This document shows positions 1-4,704 of a stretch of DNA of 6,660 nt, in pieces. The stretch spans positions 1 through 6,660 of the forward strand of contig JAAYTV010000569.1 in the NCBI GenBank assembly GCA_012523655.1, in the 5' to 3' direction. The notes under the pieces were generated by a model. The model was not told the origin of the DNA, ran no database searches, and saw only the letters and a list, made by a program, of their open reading frames with translations. Numbering within the stretch: the stretch's first letter is position 1; each line of letters begins with the position of its first letter. This DNA is from a bacterium. GTDB lineage: Bacteria > Zhuqueibacterota > Zhuqueibacteria > Residuimicrobiales > Residuimicrobiaceae. The position numbers were made by a program, and so were the translations under genes.

Positions 1-593
1 CCATAGCTGGTCAAGCTATCGCTGACCGCTCTGCTCACCCGAAGCACAGGGAAGGCGGATGCCCCGCCTTTCCATAAATGATGCAGCACCGAATCAGCCA
101 GCACCGCGGCCGCTTCCTCGGACAGCTCAGGATCGCCGGCCATGCGACCGGCTTGGCCGCCGATCAGCCGGAACCCAATGACTTGGCCCGAGAGGTCCAG
201 ATTCATGGCCATGCCGTCGGCAGTGTGCGTCGTCGAATGCTCGGAAGTTGCGATGATCGCACGTTTACCCTTGGGTCTGTGCCAGAGCACCTGCCAATAA
301 TAAGCCGGAACGGATCGCAGCGCGTCCAAACGCTCCGGTCCCTTGAAATGACTCTGAATATGATACAATAGACGTTTGTCGTGATCCTGTGTCAGCCGCG
401 CACGATATCCCGCTGTCGAGTACCCCATTTCAGCGGCTTTTCGTTCAGCCAGAACTAACACCTGGTCACGATCCAGGGATACATTTGAACAGAATATGGT
501 ATAAACGCGAGGAGACAACACAATAAAAACAAACAGCGCGGCCAGCGCTGTCGCGTGCAAAATGATGTTCTTGGTGTACCGAGGGGGGCGCAT
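1..593 (-). CDS. Membrane-anchored protein of unknown function, N-terminal part (cut by left edge)
   Basis: Reading the minus strand from an ATG at 593 gives an uninterrupted frame of 197 codons that runs off the left edge, so the gene is partial at its 3' end. An in-frame TGA lies four codons upstream and no alternative start lies between, which fixes the ATG; the ribosome binding site is poor (only an A-rich AAAAAAGAAA). A basic N-terminus (MRPPRYTKN) precedes one hydrophobic segment at about residues 10-31, which looks like an uncleaved membrane anchor or signal anchor. After it comes a soluble region starting VSLDRDQVLVLAERKAAEMG, with aromatic patches such as AYYWQVLW near residue 100. 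A stretch like NLDLSGQVIGFRLIGG near 131-145 suggests a beta-rich extracytoplasmic sensor-like domain. I do not recognise the family. The architecture recalls N-terminal regions of membrane-bound phosphatases or proteases in FCB-type bacteria, but that is a guess. It lies on the same strand as the operon upstream, 233 bp away, and probably has its own promoter. Confidence 0.8.
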   Translation of the reverse strand, partial: MRPPRYTKNIILHATALAALFVFIVLSPRVYTIFCSNVSLDRDQVLVLAERKAAEMGYSTAGYRARLTQDHDKRLLYHIQSHFKGPERLDALRSVPAYYWQVLWHRPKGKRAIIATSEHSTTHTADGMAMNLDLSGQVIGFRLIGGQAGRMAGDPELSEEAAAVLADSVLHHLWKGGASAFPVLRVSRAVSDSLTSY

Positions 594-670
594 GCGTTTC
601 TTTTTTCAAGATGATGAACCGGCAAGTAGAATCAGGCGAACAGAAACCGGTCGCTGACTTTGCCTCCACG

Positions 671-780
671 CTTATTCTATTCTTTTTATACTGCTTACAC
701 AGAGAAAAGTTACACGGTTTTCCAAATCAAAGCAAAATAAGTAAAACAGCCGTTTTTATCAAGATATTTTCCGGACAAAA
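671..780 (-). promoter_or_regulatory. AT-rich spacer with weak promoter-like boxes upstream of the left-edge gene
   Basis: The 233-bp gap between the fusion gene and the membrane-anchored protein is much richer in A and T than its surroundings, especially here. On the minus strand, TTGCTT (735-730) and TAACTT (712-707) are 17 bp apart but each matches the sigma-70 consensus at only about three positions. Better -10-like hexamers occur closer to the gene, TATAAA (690-685) and TAGAAT (679-674), but without a good -35 partner. I infer that a promoter for the left-edge gene sits here; the exact boxes are not established. Confidence 0.3.
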
Positions 781-801
781 GACAAAGGTCCCCTTAGGAC
801 C
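777..801 (-). terminator. Possible weak intrinsic terminator after the AmrB-AmrA fusion
   Basis: About 26 bases past the stop codon of the fusion gene, the minus strand reads GGTCC, a 5-base loop, then GGACC, followed by TTTGTCTTTT. The stem is only 5 bp and the T tract is interrupted, so termination may be partial. Its position, at the end of the operon and before an AT-rich spacer, is what a terminator would have. Confidence 0.35.
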
Positions 802-826
802 CGGCAAAACCCCGAGAGCGTTCAGA

Positions 827-2320
827 TCACTTTTCGCCAAAAACCTGGGTTTTATACACGTAAAATTCTGCGCCCTGCTTCCATGCATCGCTCGGCAGAC
901 CTGCCTTGTGACACAGGCTTTCCATCTCCTCCTCCACCGTCTTCCAGCCTGCTTCCAACGGCACTTCCGGCAAATAAGTGGCGCCGCGACCATTTTTCAT
1001 CATGATGATGCCGTGAACGCCCATTTGAAATTCATCCAGAGAGGCAATGCGATAGACATTGGTCAGGTACACGGACACCTTGATTTTGATTTTATCCAGC
1101 TCGTGGCTGCGCAGGGGTGGAAAGCGCGGATCTTCAAAGGCCGCGGCAATTGCGCGATCCGGCACCAGTTCGTACAGAGGCCGGTCGGACTCGTGGTAGC
1201 CGATGCAGCCGCGTAATGTACCGCCCTCGGTCAGAGTGACGAAGACACCCCGCTTCTCCTTGAGCACTTCCAACGACGGCTCGGTCTTGGGGATGCTGCG
1301 ATGCTGCAAATAATAGGCGATCGCTTCACGCGCCATTTTTATCAGCTGCTTTTGCGCAGCAGCGTCCAAAGGCGGGTATTCGATTTTGTGTGGATTTTTC
1401 ATGGTACGTTTTCCTCCTTTAACGGCCATGGCGGCATATCCGACGACATAACCGCCACGCTGACCGGTTACATCGTTCGAATTGGTGCGGCCGAGCAAAA
1501 CGGCTTTGGTTGCACCCAATTTCACCAGCACGGTAGTCATCAAGGAAATGGGGCCGCCGCCGCACGCCTGATAGCGATCAGATAAAAATCCTTCACACAA
1601 CGTCTGCGGTTTCATGGCTTGAATCGCCTGAATCGTGGCGGTATTGGCCTTTTCGCAAGCCTCATAGGAATAGCCATGATAGAGATCCGAGCTGGCGATT
1701 AAAAGCGCCCGCCGTGATTTAAGCACTGCAGCCAGTCCATCGGCCATCTTTTGCAGCATGGGCCAATCATAGCTGCCGACCATGATGGGTACTATGGGGA
1801 CCTCAGGCAGGGCTACCTGGATAAAAGGCAGCTGTACCTCCAGACTGTGCTCCTCTCTATGGCCTAGTTGAGAGAATTGGATGCCAGGACATTGGCGGAC
1901 GATTTGAGCGGCCAGATTGCGGTCGATGGCCACAGGACCCAAAGGCGATTGATAGGCCTCGCCGGGATAGATGGTGGCGCCGGTGAACGTATCTCTGTGG
2001 CTGGGCGACAGCACCAGGACCACCTGATAATCCTCGCCTTGCACCTGCCGGTAGCCCCTGGCGGCCATGGCGCCGGAATAGATGTACCCGGCATGAGGAA
2101 CGATCAGCCCCATGACTGCGGCTCCGTCATCCACTCTTTCCGCTTGCTCCATCAAAGCGCGCACCTGACGCCGCAGTTCCTCCGGCCGGTCGGGGTAAAA
2201 TTGTCCGGCGACAACCGGCTGCCGTATGCCGGTGTCTCGGAACTGCGCGTTCAGCGATGGTACAATGACCAGGGATAAAAGTAGGCCTATGGCCAGTGGC
2301 TTTCCCAGGGCGTTCTTCAT
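827..2320 (-). CDS. AmmeMemoRadiSam system fused protein: MEMO-family (B) plus AMMECR1-family (A), with signal peptide
   Basis: This is a 497-residue fusion of two of the three AmmeMemoRadiSam components; the reaction was unknown to me. Residues 1-25 form a Sec-type signal: MKNALGK, then a hydrophobic core (LAIGLLLSLVIVP) and a likely cleavage after SLNA. The MEMO domain spans about 33-302. It keeps the residues that match the metal site of MEMO1 and LigB-like dioxygenases: H76 (VPHAGY), H108 (SPSH), D212 and H215 (SSDLYH) and C253 (ACGGG). The AMMECR1 domain spans about 315-497 with its hallmark LRGCIG at 369-374. The two halves abut at YAAMAVKGGKRTM with almost no linker. Start choice is uncertain: ATG 2320 begins the signal peptide cleanly but has no evident ribosome binding site. 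GTG 2434 has a strong one but adds 38 residues before the hydrophobic core. The open frame extends to 2488, overlapping the upstream gene. Fusions of these two families are plausible elsewhere; the export signal is less usual. Family assignment is firm. Confidence 0.93.
   Translation of the reverse strand: MKNALGKPLAIGLLLSLVIVPSLNAQFRDTGIRQPVVAGQFYPDRPEELRRQVRALMEQAERVDDGAAVMGLIVPHAGYIYSGAMAARGYRQVQGEDYQVVLVLSPSHRDTFTGATIYPGEAYQSPLGPVAIDRNLAAQIVRQCPGIQFSQLGHREEHSLEVQLPFIQVALPEVPIVPIMVGSYDWPMLQKMADGLAAVLKSRRALLIASSDLYHGYSYEACEKANTATIQAIQAMKPQTLCEGFLSDRYQACGGGPISLMTTVLVKLGATKAVLLGRTNSNDVTGQRGGYVVGYAAMAVKGGKRTMKNPHKIEYPPLDAAAQKQLIKMAREAIAYYLQHRSIPKTEPSLEVLKEKRGVFVTLTEGGTLRGCIGYHESDRPLYELVPDRAIAAAFEDPRFPPLRSHELDKIKIKVSVYLTNVYRIASLDEFQMGVHGIIMMKNGRGATYLPEVPLEAGWKTVEEEMESLCHKAGLPSDAWKQGAEFYVYKTQVFGEK
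1411..1420 (-). promoter_or_regulatory. Perfect internal ribosome binding site before the AMMECR1 half of the fusion
   Basis: Inside the fused gene the minus strand reads AAAGGAGGAA. Ten bases after AGGAGG comes an in-frame ATG (1402-1400) that encodes MKNPHKIEYPPL, the first residues of the AMMECR1 part. Starting there would give a 191-residue protein, a normal size for a stand-alone AMMECR1-family protein, and it would lack the signal peptide. The site may be a relic of formerly separate genes or a working internal start. Confidence 0.5.
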
Positions 2321-2354
2321 TTGTCGTTTGATCTGTATCAGTTCGCAGTACACA

Positions 2355-2410
2355 GGCCGTTGAACCGGCCCGGCACGTCTGATGCGGCGCATCTCGTGGG
2401 TGCGGCCGCA
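2355..2410 (-). other. Inverted repeats in the gap before the fusion gene
   Basis: Three self-complementary elements sit in 56 bp between the radical SAM gene and the likely ATG of the fusion: the 10-bp palindrome TGCGGCCGCA (2401-2410), GATGCG-G-CGCATC (2381-2393), and GGCCG/CGGCC arms around a 6-base loop (2355-2370). The first can also pair across to the second (GCCGCA with TGCGGC), so alternative folds exist. This could be a structured leader affecting translation of the fusion. GC-rich DNA yields such short stems by chance, and the stretch could instead be coding if translation begins at 2434. Confidence 0.25.
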
Positions 2411-2438
2411 GGCAGGGGCAGGATTGCCTGACACATCG

Positions 2439-2446
2439 CCCTCCTT
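2439..2446 (-). promoter_or_regulatory. Strong Shine-Dalgarno sequence with two competing start codons
   Basis: AAGGAGGG lies 14 bases after the radical SAM gene's stop codon. Two starts overlap just downstream. GTG at 2434 is 5 bases past AGGAGG and in frame with the MEMO-AMMECR1 fusion. ATG at 2436 is 3 bases past it and opens a different frame of 32 codons, MCQAILPLPAAAPTRC onward, ending with TGA at 2340-2338, only 17 bases before the ATG at 2320. Either the fusion begins at the GTG with a long pre-signal extension, or a short leader peptide is translated and coupled to the fusion. Spacing favours the GTG; signal-peptide logic favours the ATG at 2320. Confidence 0.5.
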
Positions 2447-2459
2447 GTTGAAAACCAAA

Positions 2460-3566
2460 TCATTCCCAGACACCGGCCAAAAGGGCACGGCAATCCGGAC
2501 AGCGACTGTTTTGGATCCGATTCTCTAAAATCGCATAACCGAATCGATGGATCACCATTTTGTGGCAGTTGGGACAATAGGTGTTCTCCCCCTCATCGCC
2601 GGGGATGTTGCCTGTATAGACGTAGTGCAGGCCTGCGTCCAGACCGATCTTTCTCGCCATGGTCAGAGTCGTCGGAGGGGTTGCCGGTACGTTGGTTAAA
2701 CGGTACATCGGATGAAATCGGGTGAAATGCACTGGCACCTCAGGGCCCAACTCAGCCGCGATCCAGCGGCACATCTCAGTCAATTCCTTGCGATCATCAT
2801 TTTGACCGGGGATCACCAGATAAACGATCTCAGTCCAAATGTTTTCTTTGCGCAGAAGGACCAATGTATCCAACACAGGCCGGAGTTGACCGGAGACCAG
2901 TTCTTTGTAAAAGCGTTCGGTAAACGCTTTAAGATCGATCTTGACCGCGTGCAGCACTCTGCAGAGATCCCGCATGGGCTGCGGCTCAATATACCCGTTG
3001 CTGATCATCACGCTGCGCACGCCGAGAGAACGGCCCTGTCCGGCGACGTCATACATATATTCGGCGAAAATGACCGGTTCGTTATAGGTGTAAGCGATGA
3101 CTGGACACGATTTTTCTCCCGCCAGCCGGACGAGCTGGGGCGGCGGCAGGTAAGTGGCAGGGATCTGTTCCGGCCGAGATTGCGAGATCTCCCAATTCTG
3201 GCAGAATTTGCAAAAGACATTACAGCCGGCGGTGGCGATGGAAAAAGCGCGGGCAGAAGGTAAAAAATGAAACAACGGCTTTTTTTCGATCGGATCGATG
3301 TGGGCGCTGACCACCTGGCCATAGACCAGCGAATAATAGACGCCGCCGCGGTTTTCACGCGCGCCGCAATAGCCGCGCTCCAGATCGTCGATCACGCAAC
3401 GACGCGGACAGAGCAAGCAGCGGATCTTGCGATTCGGCAGCTTTTCATAATAGCGCGCTTCCACCAGAGGGCTGTCCGCCCTGGCCGGCCACGCAAGGGC
3501 GCAGAGGGCACAACCGGTTTGCCGGATGAATTGCCTCCGGGTCGATATCTCTTGTTTCCTGCTCAA
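2460..3566 (-). CDS. amrS: AmmeMemoRadiSam system radical SAM enzyme with a Tat signal
   Basis: This 368-residue protein belongs to the radical SAM partner of the AmmeMemoRadiSam set, related to pyruvate formate-lyase activating enzymes; its substrate was unknown to me. Residues 8-16 give a near-perfect twin-arginine motif (STRRQFIRQ), then a hydrophobic stretch and a likely cleavage near ARADS at 28-32. The family's N-terminal cysteine block follows: C50, C53, C57 and C67 (CLLCPRRC, YCGAREN). The radical SAM cluster motif is CNVFCKFC at C115, C119 and C122. YNEPVIF (161-167) and VKIDLKAF (208-215) are typical of the family. The C-terminus has paired cysteines C331/C334 and C356/C359, a zinc-ribbon-like end common in this family. 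The start is TTG at 3566, supported by a good ribosome binding site and by putting the Tat motif at the very N-terminus. It follows the DUF362 gene by 30 bp and is surely co-transcribed. Oddity: radical SAM enzymes need cytoplasmic SAM and electrons, so a Tat signal is unexpected. Confidence 0.95.
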   Translation of the reverse strand: MSRKQEISTRRQFIRQTGCALCALAWPARADSPLVEARYYEKLPNRKIRCLLCPRRCVIDDLERGYCGARENRGGVYYSLVYGQVVSAHIDPIEKKPLFHFLPSARAFSIATAGCNVFCKFCQNWEISQSRPEQIPATYLPPPQLVRLAGEKSCPVIAYTYNEPVIFAEYMYDVAGQGRSLGVRSVMISNGYIEPQPMRDLCRVLHAVKIDLKAFTERFYKELVSGQLRPVLDTLVLLRKENIWTEIVYLVIPGQNDDRKELTEMCRWIAAELGPEVPVHFTRFHPMYRLTNVPATPPTTLTMARKIGLDAGLHYVYTGNIPGDEGENTYCPNCHKMVIHRFGYAILENRIQNSRCPDCRALLAGVWE

Positions 3567-3572
3567 CGTTCA

Positions 3573-3577
3573 CCCTT
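3573..3577 (-). promoter_or_regulatory. Ribosome binding site that fixes the TTG start of amrS
   Basis: The minus strand reads AGAAGGGTGAACG directly before TTG at 3566. AAGGG is 6 bases from the start codon, a good spacing, so TTG is preferred over any downstream start. No in-frame ATG occurs until well inside the protein, past the twin-arginine motif. Confidence 0.7.
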
Positions 3578-3596
3578 CTGGATTTCTACCGCTGAA

Positions 3597-4583
3597 CTAG
3601 AGGGTACAACGCACCAGCTTGATGCGCTCGCGGTCGGCAATCCCCAGGCCATGCCGTGCATCTGCAGCGGTCAAAATGTAACGCGGTTCCCGGCCGGCCT
3701 GTTTAAGCGACGGCAGTTTCATCTGCCGCCGTTTTTCCTCGATCAGCTCCCATCCGATCCGATCCAGGGCCGGCATGTCTGTGCTCACCAGCAGACTGTT
3801 CATGGGCCAGCACCACTGGGCCATAAACGGCGGACCGCCTTCACATTGCGCCGTCAGTGCGTCGCAGATGGTCAGCCGGTGTTTGCGGCGGATCGGCTCC
3901 AACATATTTACATCCGCCACATACGGATCGCCGACCGCATCATGGTATTTGTTGGGGTTGTCTATGGCGCCGAAGAAATTCTTCAAACCGGCGCTGGCGC
4001 CTACAATGCCGTGGTCCTTCAGGATCGGCAGATTGATCAGCACGGTGCAGGTTTCAACCACCAGGCGCGAAATACGACTGGCCGCAGACCCGTACTCGTA
4101 AACCTGCTGTGTATACCCACACGCGTCGTTGCCGTAACAGCGCGGCGATGGGCCCGACGTACAAATCTTGTATCCGCCCCGCTCCAAATCCCGGTTCAAC
4201 CGATCCCAGATGATGATCCGGCTCGCCGCCACCCCGGCCTCTTGCAGCCGTTCGCACACAGCCTGCACCAGTTCCGGATGCGTGGACAGGCCGCGTCCGG
4301 CAAGAGTGTTGACCTTTAAGCCTACCACATCCTCAGGCCGGACAAGAGATTTCCACGCTTGAAGGGCTTTGACCTGAAAACAGCTCTCCATGGCCGCGTC
4401 CAGCAGCCGCTGCAACGGCGCAGAGAGAACGGATCGGTTGCGGTTGCGCACCTCTTCCGCGGTCGCCAACACCACCCTGCTCTCGGACGGCTGCTGCACG
4501 ACTCCGCGGACCGGCCAGGCAACCGCCAGAGCGCCTGCGGTTTGAAAAAATTTTCTTCGGTTTATAAAAGAGCGACTGACCAT
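3597..4583 (-). CDS. DUF362 family protein with a twin-arginine signal
   Basis: This 328-residue protein matches the DUF362 family, which has no firmly known reaction. It begins with a Tat signal: FINRRKFFQTAG at residues 6-17, then a short hydrophobic stretch (ALAVAWPV). Family features are DVVGLKVNTLAGRG (85-98), STHPELVQAVCERL (100-113), IIIWDR (123-128), LINLPILKDHG (182-192) followed by GASAGLKNFFG (195-205), and STDMPALDRIGWELIEEKR (267-285). A cysteine-containing segment at 141-155 (C141, C149, C155) is present. There is no ferredoxin-type cluster motif, although some DUF362 proteins carry one. ATG 4583 is chosen because it places the twin arginines at residues 9-10; the open frame extends to 4724, but that would run through the terminator and overlap the sensor gene. 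The ribosome binding site is weak. Being 30 bp upstream of amrS, it appears to be the first gene of the operon. I infer a function linked to the exported AmmeMemoRadiSam proteins. Confidence 0.9.
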   Translation of the reverse strand: MVSRSFINRRKFFQTAGALAVAWPVRGVVQQPSESRVVLATAEEVRNRNRSVLSAPLQRLLDAAMESCFQVKALQAWKSLVRPEDVVGLKVNTLAGRGLSTHPELVQAVCERLQEAGVAASRIIIWDRLNRDLERGGYKICTSGPSPRCYGNDACGYTQQVYEYGSAASRISRLVVETCTVLINLPILKDHGIVGASAGLKNFFGAIDNPNKYHDAVGDPYVADVNMLEPIRRKHRLTICDALTAQCEGGPPFMAQWCWPMNSLLVSTDMPALDRIGWELIEEKRRQMKLPSLKQAGREPRYILTAADARHGLGIADRERIKLVRCTL

Positions 4584-4631
4584 AAACCTGTATGCCACCA
4601 CGCTGCAAACGCTTCCCGTCTGCGTATGAAG

Positions 4632-4667
4632 AAAAAAACCGCGAACCCCCACTCCCGGGATCGCGGT
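4632..4667 (-). terminator. Intrinsic terminator after the PAS/GAF sensor gene
   Basis: The minus strand forms a stem of ACCGCGA with TCGCGGT, extended inward after one T-T mismatch by CCC with GGG, leaving an 8-base loop, and is followed at once by seven T residues. It begins 37 bases past the sensor gene's stop and ends 48 bases before the DUF362 start. It separates the sensor transcript from the DUF362 operon. If read-through transcription reaches it, it could act as an attenuator. No clear promoter was seen in the remaining 48 bases. Confidence 0.8.
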
Positions 4668-4704
4668 CATCCTGTTTACAAAACAAAAAAAGAATGGAAC
4701 GAGC

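Noticed and set aside
78..371. 97-codon plus-strand frame at the left end
   Set aside because: Antisense to the uninterrupted membrane-anchored protein frame (593 to 1, minus), which has a better start and a coherent anchor.
466..669. 67-codon minus-strand frame starting with GTG at 669
   Set aside because: It overlaps the N-terminus of the left-edge gene in another frame, its GTG overlaps the only GGAGG nearby, and no family features are visible.
611..1216. 201-codon plus-strand frame over the 3' end of the fusion gene
   Set aside because: Antisense to the clear AMMECR1 domain and no recognisable protein features.
2489..2577. Upstream extension of the minus-strand frame ending at 2338 into amrS
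   Set aside because: This part is inside the amrS coding sequence in a different frame; only the short portion after the Shine-Dalgarno at 2439-2446 merits attention.
2541..2660. C-terminal cysteine pairs of AmrS as a novel zinc ribbon
   Set aside because: Paired cysteines at the C-terminus, and the N-terminal cysteine block, are common in this radical SAM family and are not specific to this gene.
3267..4319. 350-codon open frame on the plus strand
   Set aside because: It lies antisense to the well-recognised DUF362 and amrS genes, crosses their boundary, and its translation shows no domain or signal; it is a GC-rich shadow.
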